Source of the DNA: Bradyrhizobium diazoefficiens USDA 110 | GTDB lineage: Bacteria; Pseudomonadota; Alphaproteobacteria; Rhizobiales; Xanthobacteraceae | Length of the DNA: 64,000 nucleotides | Assembly (NCBI RefSeq): GCF_000011365.1 | Contig: NC_004463.1 | Coordinates: forward strand, 1,364,001-1,428,000 | Reading direction: 5' to 3' | In this document: piece by piece, positions 9,132 to 17,786 of the stretch | How the letters are laid out: each line of letters opens with the position of its first letter | How positions within the stretch are numbered: position 1 is the stretch's first letter | Position numbers and translations under genes: made by a program | The notes under the pieces: generated by a model | Database searches by the model: none | What the model saw: the letters and a program-made list of their open reading frames with translations, nothing else | Told to the model about the DNA's origin: nothing

Positions 9132-9761
9132 ATGCTTGGCCGCCCCAAATTCGTACTTGCCTCCGGTTCGCCGCGGCGCCTGTCGCTGCTCAACCAGGCC
9201 GGCATCGAGCCGGATGCGCTCCGGCCGGCCGACGTCGACGAGACGCCGAAGCGGGGCGAGCTGCCGCGCGCCTGCGCCAATCGCCTCGCAAGGGCCAAGG
9301 CGGATGCGGCGCTGAAATCGGTGCAGCTCGACGACGAACTGCGCGGCGCCTTCATCCTCTCCGCCGACACGGTGGTGGCGGTCGGCCGCCGCATCCTGCC
9401 CAAGGCTAACCTCGTGGACGAGGCGGCGCAGTGCCTGCGGCTGCTCTCGGGCCGCAATCACCGCGTCTACACCGCGATCTGCCTCGTCACGCCTCGCGAG
9501 GCCTTCCGCCAGCGCCTGGTCGAGACCCGCGTCCGCTTCAAGCGCCTGTCGGAAGACGACATCCAGGCCTATATCGGCTCCGGCGAATGGCGCGGCAAAG
9601 CCGGCGGCTACGCCGTGCAGGGCATCGCCGGCTCCTTCGTGGTGAAGATGGTGGGGTCCTACAGCAACGTTGTCGGCCTGCCGCTCTACGAGACCACGAC
9701 GCTGCTCGGCGGCGAGGGCTTCCCGATCCGCTTCGGCTGGCTCAACGCCACCGCCGTGTGA
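9132..9761 (+). CDS. maf: Maf-family nucleotide pyrophosphatase
   Basis: 209 residues. Maf proteins hydrolyse non-canonical or specific nucleoside triphosphates (dTTP, UTP, m7GTP) and are linked to septum control. The signatures LASGSPRR (residues 9-16), the catalytic SADTVVAV near 77-84 and [10 protein letters not shown] near 155-165 are all present. The pairing maf-yacG is conserved in alphaproteobacteria. Confidence 0.95.
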   Translation: MLGRPKFVLASGSPRRLSLLNQAGIEPDALRPADVDETPKRGELPRACANRLARAKADAALKSVQLDDELRGAFILSADTVVAVGRRILPKANLVDEAAQCLRLLSGRNHRVYTAICLVTPREAFRQRLVETRVRFKRLSEDDIQAYIGSGEWRGKAGGYAVQGIAGSFVVKMVGSYSNVVGLPLYETTTLLGGEGFPIRFGWLNATAV

Positions 9762-9927
9762 GCGCGAATGCCGCGCCGGACGGGTCTTAACAAAAATCTC
9801 GAAAACAACCCCATGCACAGTAGAATTGGCCCGCGGGACCCGGGCCGCGACGCCTGCGCGTCCGCCCGAGGAACCTGTTTGCGGACAGGCTCTTGAACGT
9901 TTTCACCCCGTGTAAGCTGCCGACATC

Positions 9928-10110
9928 ATGGACGACCAGGTCAAAATGCCCACCGGCCCGCTCAAAACCTGCCCGATCTGCGGCAAGCCCGCCGTGCAGG
10001 CCACCCACCCGTTCTGCTCCTCGCGCTGCCGTGATGTCGACCTGAACCGCTGGCTGAAAGGCTCCTACGTCATTCCCGGCCGCGACGACGAGGTGGATGA
10101 CGTTGAATAG
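9928..10110 (+). CDS. yacG: DNA gyrase inhibitor YacG, zinc-binding
   Basis: 60 residues. A four-cysteine zinc site (CPICGK near 15-20 and FCSSRC near 29-34) is followed by the family motif [14 protein letters not shown]. YacG binds GyrB and inhibits gyrase in E. coli. It is located directly after maf and ~200 bases before tRNA-Phe. A second possible start lies six codons downstream, but the zinc site is unaffected. Confidence 0.93.
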   Translation: MDDQVKMPTGPLKTCPICGKPAVQATHPFCSSRCRDVDLNRWLKGSYVIPGRDDEVDDVE

Positions 10111-10307
10111 AAAAGTAATATCAATTACTTAATTGAGTTTCCAGCGTGCCGCACGCCAGCCGCGGCAACGCCACCCCACCTTGTGCACAGCCGGGCCGCG
10201 CCCGGCGTAGCCTTCAGGCGAAGCCGGGTGGACAGGCGGCCTTCAGCCCACTATAAACCGCCCGCTCGATGGGCCTTGACCTTCTCTTTGGGTCCTTCCC
10301 TCAGCAC

Positions 10308-10383
10308 GCCCAGGTAGCTCAGTTGGTAGAGCATGCGACTGAAAATCGCAGTGTCGGTGGTTCGATTCCGCCCCTGGGCACCA
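10308..10383 (+). tRNA. tRNA-Phe (anticodon GAA)
   Basis: A 76-base cloverleaf. The acceptor arms GCCCAGG and CCTGGGC pair fully, CCA is encoded at 10381-10383, the D arm contains AGCTCAGTTGGTAGAGC, the anticodon loop CTGAAAA has GAA at 10341-10343, and the T loop is TTCGATTC. Its last bases form the left copy of the island attachment repeat. Confidence 0.98.
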
Positions 10384-10386
10384 TCC
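10367..10386 (+). repeat. attL core (tRNA-Phe 3' end)
   Basis: Twenty bases, TCCGCCCCTGGGCACCATCC, covering the 3' end of tRNA-Phe including CCA. They recur exactly at 19447-19466. A repeat of a tRNA 3' end is the usual footprint of tyrosine-integrase insertion. Confidence 0.9.
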
Positions 10387-10468
10387 TCTTGAAGGTTCCT
10401 TTTCCTTCAATAAGTTAAACCCCTACAGTGACTTGCGCTCGCCCGACTGTGTAACAACGGTGAGCAAC

Positions 10469-11341
10469 ATGCTGTATCGGGTGGTGCGTCCAATGAAGCG
10501 CGATGGCTCGCGGTTTCAGCTCTATGTGCGACGGATTCCGGTGGATGTGCGGGAGCGGCTCGTTGGTCGCACACTGCATTTTCCGCTCGGTGCGGAGACG
10601 CATGCGGTGACGATCTCGCCCCGTGCTCAGGCCATCCGGTTTTCCCTTCGAGCCGATGAGCCGGCAGAGGTCAAAACGAGGATCGCGGCGGCCGATCAGT
10701 ATCTTGAGCGCATCCTCCGCGCCTTCCGGGATGATAGCCCTACCTCCCTCACCAATGCGCAGGCAACGGCCTTGGCCGGACGCCTCTACAGGGCATGGGC
10801 CGGGGGTGAGGGACGCGAGCGCACGTATGCAGTGGAGCAGGGCCATGATGGCAAGATGCGTCCGGTGCCGCATGATCCCGAGGACGATGCCGTAATCTTC
10901 GAGGCGGCCTTGATGCGTCTTGTGCGCTTGGAGACCATAGGCAAACACGAAATGGATAAGCCGGCACCGCGGCGCAACCCATTTGATCTCGACAATCTTC
11001 CACCCGCAGATCAGTGCCCGGAGACTTCTGCCCTTGAGATTCATCTGGGGCGCCTTGTTGATCGATTGCTTCTATCTGAAGGAATTCGGCGGGTTGATGC
11101 CGCGTCGCGCGGGCTGCTGCTGAGAGCTTTTTGGCTGGCGCTGCGTGATGCGTTTGAGGTCCGCCTCCGGAATGCTCAAGGCGACTACAGTCCTGACCCG
11201 AAGTCGGAACGCTTCCCTGCTTGGGTCGCGCCGAACGGGGACAGTGCTACCATCAAGCAATCGGTCCTAAAGCGGGGCTCGTTGACCTCGTTGCTGCGCA
11301 GAAGCTTAATTCTTCGCCAGAACACGTTGGAAAGTCTTTAA
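10469..11341 (+). pseudogene. Tyrosine integrase, N-terminal fragment
   Basis: The start ATG at 10469 (GGTG six bases upstream; GTG 10460 also possible) gives MLYRVVRPMKRDGSRFQLY, the N-terminal module (DUF6538-type) of a large family of island integrases. Recognisable integrase sequence continues through GDYSPDPKSERFPAW, about base 11224, just before the expected SAM-like core-binding domain. After that the frame reads unrelated sequence to a stop at 11341. The catalytic half is at 13433-13936. It begins 85 bases after the tRNA, the normal integrase position. Confidence 0.82.
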
Positions 11342-12195
11342 GCCGACTTTCCCACGAAGCGAAGGAATTGGGAGTTCCTGAACTTCAGATTGAGTGGGCC
11401 GAGCTTGCTGTCAAAGCCAATCCCAGCGACCCCGTTACATTTGCTCATTTGGCTGACGCCTTGATTTCCGCATTTAGGTTCAACGAGGCCTTGGCCGCTA
11501 TCGACTCTATGAAGTCGCTAGGGGCGTCGCTCTCCGCTGAGAACGCTCGCGCGCGCATCCTGAGAATGACTGGACGCCTTGTGGAAGCTAGAGCGGCCTA
11601 CAGGGCGGCTGCGCAGGCTCATATGGATGAGCCGGCTGTAGTTCATTCACTGGCTGGAGCGGCCGAAATCTTACGCGATATGAACCGCTACGAGGAGGCG
11701 TTGGCGGAGTACACCGAATTGACAGAGACTTACCCGTTAGAGGGCACAATCTGGTGTGGCAGAGCGTCCGTTTTGATGGACCTGGGCCGTTTCGATGAAG
11801 CTATATCTACCTTCCGCATCTCTGAGACGCATGGTTCTGCTCTCATTCCAAAGAATGGAACGGCAACAGCGTACAAGAGGCGGGGAGAGTTCACGAAAGC
11901 TCTAAAGCTTTTCAACGAAGTCGCGAAGGAATTTCCTAACGATCCAGTAGCACTTTGCGGTCGGGCAGAGATCTATCGGGATCAAGGGAATTTTGAGGCC
12001 GCGCTAGATGATTATCGAAGGGCTCGCGATCGATCGCCTTTTAATCCCACTCCCATAATTGGAGTGGTTGAAACCCTTAAGGAGCTGCGTCGGTTCTACG
12101 ATTTCTGCGCTCAAAGACGCGCTAGGTATCGGATTCGAACCTTTGGCTGCCGTAGTGAAGGATTTAGCAATGACCGCCGCGCTCCTTTCAGCTGA
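11221..12195 (+). CDS. TPR-repeat protein, probably 5'-truncated or fused at the junction
   Basis: The coding frame differs from the integrase fragment and overlaps its tail. Convincing protein begins near 11250 (AGLVDLVAAQKL), with no clear ribosome site, so the native start may have been lost when the cassette joined the integrase. Six or more tetratricopeptide-like helical pairs are visible, for example WAELAVKANPSDPVTFAHLA, EALAEYTELTETYPLEG and ALDDYRRARDRSPFNP. TPR arrays bind other proteins. The last ~40 residues (RRARYRIRTFGCR) are low quality, and the adjacent frame reads a better helix there, which suggests a frameshift near 12090. Function unknown. Confidence 0.55.
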   Translation: MGRAERGQCYHQAIGPKAGLVDLVAAQKLNSSPEHVGKSLSRLSHEAKELGVPELQIEWAELAVKANPSDPVTFAHLADALISAFRFNEALAAIDSMKSLGASLSAENARARILRMTGRLVEARAAYRAAAQAHMDEPAVVHSLAGAAEILRDMNRYEEALAEYTELTETYPLEGTIWCGRASVLMDLGRFDEAISTFRISETHGSALIPKNGTATAYKRRGEFTKALKLFNEVAKEFPNDPVALCGRAEIYRDQGNFEAALDDYRRARDRSPFNPTPIIGVVETLKELRRFYDFCAQRRARYRIRTFGCRSEGFSNDRRAPFS

Positions 12196-12285
12196 CGAAG
12201 TTAGTTTCACCGAGCGGCGGACGCGAGGGGATCCGCTACCCAGTTAAGGGAGTTTGAGGCCGCAGTTGAGGGATCGCAGGCTGTC

Positions 12286-12909
12286 ATGAATAGATGGCTG
12301 GGAACGCTCTCTTCTTGGGTCGCTGAGGGCGGGCCTCTACTAACGACATTCCACAGCCAAGTGCGTTCAGGTGCGCGGATTCCGCAGGATAACAAGTGGG
12401 ACGAACAGCGAACTTCGGCGGAAAATACAATCAATCCTGGTTATTTCGATAACCTGAGCTTTTCTGCTCTTTGCTTAAATGGGCGTGGGATGCCGCACTA
12501 CGGGGACTATAGTGTCACCTTGAAAACCTCGCTGATTTCGTCGCGGTCGTCGGTCTTCGAAGAAAATCCTTTCCTCTTTAACAGGCGGCACGCGGTCTAC
12601 TCGGGCGACAAGTGCCCACCCGGCTACCGAGCCTCATGGGCGAATCGCTCGAAGCTGGCGGCTTCCAAGCTGGCGTCGAAAATAAATGGGGCTACCACTA
12701 ATGGGGATTTTCCGGCCATCTTGCTTCAAGAAGATACTACAAATGCCGGTGAGGACGACTTTGTCGAAGTCCATACTTATGGACCGTTGCACCAGCTCAC
12801 TATACAACATGTGAAAGGTCCAGTGCCTCCCCGGAGGGCTGATCGAGCTTTGTGGAATCAGGTCAAACGAAGGCTCCGCAGCCTCGGCGCTTCATGGGAC
12901 GAAGTGTGA
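12286..12909 (+). CDS. Unknown protein, first of a coupled pair
   Basis: 207 residues if it starts at the ATG at 12286; the frame is open back to 12205, so an upstream start or an earlier frameshift is possible. A conserved-looking block LCLNGRGMPHYGDYSVTLK, followed by SSRSSVFEENPFLF, lies in the middle. Such YG..SV.LK and R.SVFEEN strings resemble a compact enzymatic domain, but I cannot name the family. The stop overlaps the start of the next gene by one base (TGATG). The G+C content is lower than that of the chromosome flanks. Confidence 0.6.
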   Translation: MNRWLGTLSSWVAEGGPLLTTFHSQVRSGARIPQDNKWDEQRTSAENTINPGYFDNLSFSALCLNGRGMPHYGDYSVTLKTSLISSRSSVFEENPFLFNRRHAVYSGDKCPPGYRASWANRSKLAASKLASKINGATTNGDFPAILLQEDTTNAGEDDFVEVHTYGPLHQLTIQHVKGPVPPRRADRALWNQVKRRLRSLGASWDEV

Positions 12910-13544
12910 TGGAATTTATTATCTCAGGCCAAGCTGGGGTATTTGCGTCTCTAAAGCCGGCTGCTCTTTACAGCTTGGATGGCGAAGCGCCGGTCGCTCT
13001 CAAAGGCCACAATCTAGGATTGGCATTCCACGGGTGTAGTGACACCAAGCGTATTGCTGTTCATTCGGTCGATCAAGCACGGAGGGAGTGCGAGCTAAGC
13101 TGGGCGAAAGATCGTTCGCTTCGATGTATCCTGCTATTTCTTGATCCGACTGAAGAGCCAAGTGACCGGCTGGAATTTGCTGAGTGCGCCGAAGAGCTCA
13201 TCCGGGATTTCTCAACCCGCGCGTTCCTACTCGATCAGCTTTCGTGCTCACCCCTACCGGATTTGACCGACTTTACCTTGGTCGCCAACATAAAGACCTC
13301 ATGCCCCGAGACCTGGAGCATCCTCGATGAGGTTTTGGCAAATCAGCCGATAATCAGGACCGTTAGTGAGGCGTTGCAAAACAAGCTGAAGGAGTTCTTG
13401 GACGATCCGAAGCAGCGCGCCGCAATGTTTGATGCGCTACGGGTGCGCGTGTCGGTGAGATGGCACAGTTACGAAAGGAGGACCTCCACAAGCACGGCCG
13501 GGATATCTGGTACCTCACTGTCACGCCTGAGGCGGGCACTGTGA
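12909..13544 (+). CDS. Unknown protein, second of a coupled pair, 3' end joined to integrase DNA
   Basis: Starts on the ATG overlapping the previous stop, so translation is coupled. It is a soluble mixed alpha/beta protein (MEFIISGQAGVFASLKP at the start, CILLFLDPTEEPSD mid-chain). Native-looking sequence ends near FLDDPKQRAAMFDAL, about base 13437. Beyond that the frame runs out of register through the integrase catalytic fragment, giving serine/arginine-rich nonsense. The true C-terminus is therefore probably missing. No known family recognised. Confidence 0.5.
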   Translation: MEFIISGQAGVFASLKPAALYSLDGEAPVALKGHNLGLAFHGCSDTKRIAVHSVDQARRECELSWAKDRSLRCILLFLDPTEEPSDRLEFAECAEELIRDFSTRAFLLDQLSCSPLPDLTDFTLVANIKTSCPETWSILDEVLANQPIIRTVSEALQNKLKEFLDDPKQRAAMFDALRVRVSVRWHSYERRTSTSTAGISGTSLSRLRRAL

Positions 13545-13936
13545 AGACCAACGAAGCAAGGGATGTGGTTCTGCATCCTCACCTGATTGAAATGGGCTTT
13601 GTGGAGTTCGTGAGGACTGCACCGCGTGGTCATTTATTCCTGCGGCCTTCTGACGACGGTGGCGAGCAGGAGCGTGTGCTCGGGCCGTTGCAGGGCATCA
13701 AGAACAGGCTTGCGGAGTTCGCTCGTGGAGTGGTGCCGGACAAGGGTGTTGCGCCGAACCACGGCTGGAGGCACCGCTTCAAACCAATCGGCGTAAGGTC
13801 CGGGATTGACCGCCGAACACTCGATGTGATCTCCGGGCACGCCCTTGAAGGTCGCACCGTGGCGGATGGATATCATGGTGTCGAGCTTGAGGACCAAGCG
13901 GCTGCCCTCGCCAAGTATCCCCGCTATAAGATATGA
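13433..13936 (+). pseudogene. Tyrosine integrase, catalytic C-terminal fragment
   Basis: Open frame without its own start. It begins with the box-I sequence TGARVGEMAQLRKEDL (catalytic Arg, 13448-13450) and keeps the other active-site residues: Lys in the TVKTNEARD hairpin, HGWRHRF (His-x-x-Arg), SGHAL (His) and the tyrosine in VADGYHG. The catalytic domain is thus intact but separated from its N-terminal part by ~2.2 kb. The core-binding domain that should precede it is absent, so a simple insertion does not explain the split. An internal ATG at 13460 would omit the first arginine. Confidence 0.85.
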
Positions 13937-13968
13937 TCTTGGGATGTCGGCATATCGGGGAGGGTTAG

Positions 13969-14415
13969 ATGGCGCTGCTCTTTCGCACGTCTCTTGTTAT
14001 CGTAGCAGTGCTACTTCCGAATCTCGCGTTTGCCGAAATCGTTGGGGACGGTAGAAACGTTATCGATGGAGATACTTTTGAGATCGCGCTGCCATCTCAC
14101 TCCGTCAAGATCAGGATTTGCGGCATAGACGCTCCAGAGTCAGGTGAGCCCGGCTCAAGGGAGGCGTGGGCGCAGCTCTCCAAACTTGTCTACCAGAAGA
14201 CTGTGCGCTGTATTCAAGTGAACCATCCGCCCGGAACGGTCTGTGATGGAAGGTCCAAGTCGAAAAATCGCGATAGGATTGTCGCGCAATGTTTTGCCGA
14301 TGGGCTGGACATTGGCGCCGAGATGGTCCGTTCTGGTCACGCCTGCGATTGGCGCAAGTTCGATGGTGGTTACTATCAACGGATCACTGGTGGGAAAGTG
14401 TGTCAGCGAAACTAG
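13969..14415 (+). CDS. Secreted thermonuclease-like (SNase family) protein
   Basis: 148 residues. A hydrophobic signal peptide (residues 5-22, ending AFA) predicts export. The SNase fold motifs are present: VIDGDTFEI (Asp33, Asp35), the arginine and acids of RICGIDAPE (Arg49, Asp54, Glu57), and the second arginine region RDRIVAQCF. Staphylococcal-nuclease relatives cleave DNA and RNA with calcium. Two extra cysteine pairs could form periplasmic disulfides. The ribosome site GGGGAGGG precedes the ATG. It lies just after the integrase fragment. Confidence 0.9.
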   Translation: MALLFRTSLVIVAVLLPNLAFAEIVGDGRNVIDGDTFEIALPSHSVKIRICGIDAPESGEPGSREAWAQLSKLVYQKTVRCIQVNHPPGTVCDGRSKSKNRDRIVAQCFADGLDIGAEMVRSGHACDWRKFDGGYYQRITGGKVCQRN

Positions 14416-14695
14416 AGCGTGTACTTATAAGACCGATGTTGGCTCTGATGGCTGAGCGGAAATGGTCTGCTCGGTTAGAGCATTTCCGCCAGTGACCCAC
14501 AAGGGACATCGCCGCGCTTAGAAACGTTCTTTATTGAACAACGTCGGTGTCAGGCCGTCTGTCCGGTAAGCCCGATCAAAGTTTTCTTGGGCTCTGGCAC
14601 CGCAGGGGATTCTCGAATCATATAACCTAAGTAAATCGTGGTCTGCCCGCAATCGGACCCCGAATAGCATAATATCATTTAGCGCGAATAGACAA

Positions 14696-16477
14696 ATGCC
14701 GCCAAAGGCTATCAGTGAGTTGGAATTTGTAAGAGCTGCTCGTCTGATTTTTGGAGCGCGATTCGATTACAGTGATTTAAGGCCCATCAGCGGGATGGGC
14801 GATTACGCCCGGATCGTCTGCCGGAGCCATGGGCAATTTGAGCAGCTTGTTAGTCAGCATCTTAGGGGCGCGATCGGATGTTCAGCCTGTAAAGCGTCCG
14901 CGCGACGTCTCACTACGAACGAGTTCGTTGCTCGCGCAAAAAAGATTCATAAGGCCAAGTTCGATTACCGTGGAACAAATTACATAGACACTCGAACCGC
15001 GATAGATGTCGTTTGTAAGAAGCACGGGCCTTTCAAGGTCACTCCTGCCCTTCACTTGAGGGGTGCCGGAGGCTGTATTGGCTGCAAGACTGGAAGGCTT
15101 ACAACCGAGCAATTCATCTCGCGTTCTAAGCGTTTGTTCCCTGGCAAGTATGACTACGCCGAAACCTCGTTTACCGCGACGAGCGATTCAATTCGGATGA
15201 TTTGTCGAACGCATGGGAGTTTCGAGCAGCTAGCAGGCAATCACCTTGCTGGCAGAGAAGGTTGCGCCAAATGTGCGTATCAGAACCGATTCGGATTTGA
15301 ACGGCAGCCGCACGCAAAACTATCAAGAAGGTCAGAGCGATCAGGCTTCGAGTTGACGAAAAGGCGCCTATCACAAGAAGAGTTCATGAAACGTGCGATT
15401 GCGGCGCACAGTCAGCGCTACGATTTATCTCATGCAGTCTATCGAACTCAATCTGACGCTGTTTCAGTAGGATGCAGGCAGCACGGCCTCTTCACTATTG
15501 CAGCCCAAAATTTATGGAAAGGTGGAGGCTGTCCAATCTGTTCGCGTGCGGAGCAGGGCATGGGTCGCCGCTTAACGACGGACGAGTTCGTGCTTCGCGC
15601 GAAGTCTGTCCATGGCAAAAAATTCAAATATGGAAATACGATATATACGACAGCAAAAACCAAGGTGTCCGTAACTTGCGCGATGCACGGGGATTTCAGT
15701 ACTCTTCCATCCAATCATCTTGCAGGGCGTGGTTGCCCCAGTTGTAGTCAAGAACGTGCAGTAGCCCTGCTAGGAAAAGGAGCCAGGCACTCGCAAGACG
15801 AGGTGATCGCTAGATTTAAGAATGTCCACGGCTCTAACTACCGAATTTCAACGTTAACTGAAAATGCGTTTCGTCTGAATCTCGAAGATAGAACGCTGGT
15901 CATGGGCCGTGGCCGCGGATGGATGGGTCAAACGCCGTGGTGGACACCAACTTCTGGAAGCTCGCCGGAGGTTCTAGAGTTCGTAAGAAGAACGCGATTG
16001 CTGTTGGGCAGACATTCTAGGCTTAGCCGGGGCGGCGCCAGCCAAAGCAGTCCAGGGAGAAATAGTCCCGGCGCGAGCAGGGACCCATATCAAAGATACG
16101 TCGAGGCCTATGAGGTTGAGATCTCGCCAAGGCACGACAAGCTACAAGGAAGCTTCGAGCGCTATCTCGCGAGAGCAGGTGCGACACAAGTCACACCAAA
16201 CGTGGCGAGCGTCGACCTGCGCTATAACGATGCCACGAGGGGGTTGACGTTCGTGGAAATCAAGCCTTGCGACAAAGCCAGTGCTCGTTACGCGATCCGA
16301 ACTGCAATTGGGCAGCTGCTTGACTACAGGCAGCGGGCAAACCCAGATGTGTCTCTATTGATCGTCCTTGAAGCAGCGCCTTCCCATGAGGATCGGTCTC
16401 TCGCAACCCAGAACGGCTTTGGCGTAGCGTATCCCCTCCGAGGTACATTTGAGGTTTTGTGGCCGACTCCGTCGTAG
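14696..16477 (+). CDS. Five-fold Cys/His-repeat protein with a C-terminal PD-(D/E)XK-like nuclease domain
   Basis: 593 residues. Five tandem ~60-residue repeats share the plan LTT-EF--RA---H---FDY---Y, then C--HG-F, HL-G-GC--C. Their metal-type ligands lie at about C42/H45/C62/C65, C107/H110/C127/C130, C170/H173/C190/C193, C260/H263/C279/C282 and C328/H331/C347/C350. A sixth, degenerate copy begins near 366 and has lost its ligands. A serine/glycine-rich linker (~440-462) leads to a final domain with VDLRY (Asp507) and TFVEIKPC (Glu521, Lys523) followed by AIGQLLDYR, the pattern of restriction-type nucleases. The repeats resemble DUF723-like zinc modules seen in phage and nuclease proteins. 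A DNA-targeting nuclease role is inference. Start ATG has only a weak ribosome site. Confidence 0.75.
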   Translation: MPPKAISELEFVRAARLIFGARFDYSDLRPISGMGDYARIVCRSHGQFEQLVSQHLRGAIGCSACKASARRLTTNEFVARAKKIHKAKFDYRGTNYIDTRTAIDVVCKKHGPFKVTPALHLRGAGGCIGCKTGRLTTEQFISRSKRLFPGKYDYAETSFTATSDSIRMICRTHGSFEQLAGNHLAGREGCAKCAYQNRFGFERQPHAKLSRRSERSGFELTKRRLSQEEFMKRAIAAHSQRYDLSHAVYRTQSDAVSVGCRQHGLFTIAAQNLWKGGGCPICSRAEQGMGRRLTTDEFVLRAKSVHGKKFKYGNTIYTTAKTKVSVTCAMHGDFSTLPSNHLAGRGCPSCSQERAVALLGKGARHSQDEVIARFKNVHGSNYRISTLTENAFRLNLEDRTLVMGRGRGWMGQTPWWTPTSGSSPEVLEFVRRTRLLLGRHSRLSRGGASQSSPGRNSPGASRDPYQRYVEAYEVEISPRHDKLQGSFERYLARAGATQVTPNVASVDLRYNDATRGLTFVEIKPCDKASARYAIRTAIGQLLDYRQRANPDVSLLIVLEAAPSHEDRSLATQNGFGVAYPLRGTFEVLWPTPS

Positions 16478-16671
16478 GTGGGGCTACACTCCACGAAAGT
16501 GTAAGCAAGGAAAGGTTGCGGACGGTCCTACCTATGCAAACAATCCTAATTGCAGGATTCCCGATCGAGGAAATATGATCCTGCTTTGCGACTGCTGATT
16601 AAAACGATCTTGTAGCTTGTCGCCAGAGCAGGTCCACCCAATAGATACATCATCTTTGAGACATAAAATTC

Positions 16672-17301
16672 ATGAGCGCGGATAAATTGAATCATTCGAC
16701 CGAAGGCATGATCCAAGTCATTGGCCACCATATACCGTACGAGGTGCGGATGATGCGGCAGACGTACGCGATGCTCGCTGATGGTGCCACATGCCTCTGG
16801 TACAGCCAAACTGTGTTGAACGCACTGATTGAGTCATTTGCTATCCATGCCCGGTCATTGATTGAATTCTTTTCGGGCGATCATTCGCCAAGCGAAAATA
16901 CGGCCGCTGCCAAGCATTTTGCGAAGTCAACGTTCACGCCGTGCTCTGAAGAAGGGCCGAGCAGGACGCTTTTAGGTAAGCTGAATGCGCAGATCGCTCA
17001 CCCGTCGTATTCTCGATCAGACAAGCCTGAAGACAAGCTCACGGCGGTCGATCGGACTGAACTTATGCAATTCATTGAGAAGGAGCTCAAGCGCTTCTCT
17101 CAGGAGATCAAAACGACTTATGAGAAGCATTGGCCGAGCGACATGATTGCTAAGCAAGCAAGCGGATCGGATCAACCTGTGGTTCGTGTTTCAGGGCCTG
17201 CCGGAGCAACCTCTCAAATCGGCATAATTGGTCCTACAATACCAGCTGCGCCATCCGGTCCGACAGGGCCGACATTCACGTACCGCACCAATGGTTCTTA
17301 G
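16672..17301 (+). CDS. Helical protein of unknown function with a Gly/Pro tail
   Basis: 209 residues. The first ~150 are helical (VIGHHIPYEVRMMRQTYAML, VLNALIESFAIHARSLIEFF) and include LNAQIAHPSYSR, a pattern found in uncharacterised HEPN-like helical proteins; it is not a clean R-x4-6-H motif, so an RNase activity cannot be claimed. The last ~40 residues are glycine/proline-rich (GPAGATSQIGIIGPTIP) like a short collagen-type tail. It sits between the zinc-repeat nuclease and the Ntn-hydrolase-like gene, in the same orientation, each with its own intergenic gap. Confidence 0.65.
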   Translation: MSADKLNHSTEGMIQVIGHHIPYEVRMMRQTYAMLADGATCLWYSQTVLNALIESFAIHARSLIEFFSGDHSPSENTAAAKHFAKSTFTPCSEEGPSRTLLGKLNAQIAHPSYSRSDKPEDKLTAVDRTELMQFIEKELKRFSQEIKTTYEKHWPSDMIAKQASGSDQPVVRVSGPAGATSQIGIIGPTIPAAPSGPTGPTFTYRTNGS

Positions 17302-17786
17302 CGCGGAATGTTAACCTGATCCGGCAGCGATGGTACTCAACAGAAGCGAACGGGGGGACCATAGTTCAATCTAATCAATGTAAGAGCGCCGAGCAGTGTG
17401 GAGAAATTGCGAGTCCTCTTGAGGGTGCATATGCGCTGTCCTTGGGAAGAGAACGACTTCCTGAAGCTATGGGCGGAGTGGTGAAGATATTCGAGCAGGC
17501 AGTGCGGTGACGCTGGAGGCCATAGCGAACGAGCTGAATGGCCCCGAGATGAATGACGCTGCGCGGGGGCCGCTGGTATCCATCCTCGGTGCCGACTTGC
17601 TTCGGAGGCTTTGAGGCGCAGAGCGTTCGTTCCGCCGCCCTGCTGCCTGTATGCCCTGCGTGATTGAAGACGGTTCGACCCCTTCAGCCCCCCAGGCCCG
17701 GTGGCGGGCATACGGGGGATGTCTCGCTGCCGCCCCCACGGTAGGCTTTTCGCTTGTGTAAGCCCTGAAATTGGCTTGGATGTAAG
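17302..17786. other. 485-base gap in the island, no convincing gene
   Basis: Short frames on both strands lack start sites and have poor codon use. On the plus strand a stop-free stretch of ~48 codons ends at about 17615 and reads VTLEAIANELNG...LLRRL without an ATG; it may be a gene remnant. No terminator or repeat is evident. The promoter of the following gene should lie at the right end. Confidence 0.5.

Noticed and set aside
9762..9927. Possible structured leader before yacG (CTTAACAAAAATCTCGAAAAC and ACCCCATGCACAGTAG words)
   Set aside because: It may be a conserved or repeated element, but only one copy is in the window and no convincing fold was found by eye.
16672..17301. HEPN RNase toxin call for the 209-aa island protein
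   Set aside because: A canonical R-x4-6-H motif is not present; only a loose LNAQIAH pattern, so no nuclease function was assigned.
17337..17739. Two minus-strand frames of 90-124 codons in the island gap
   Set aside because: No ribosome sites, Arg/Ser-rich translation, overlapping each other; judged non-coding.
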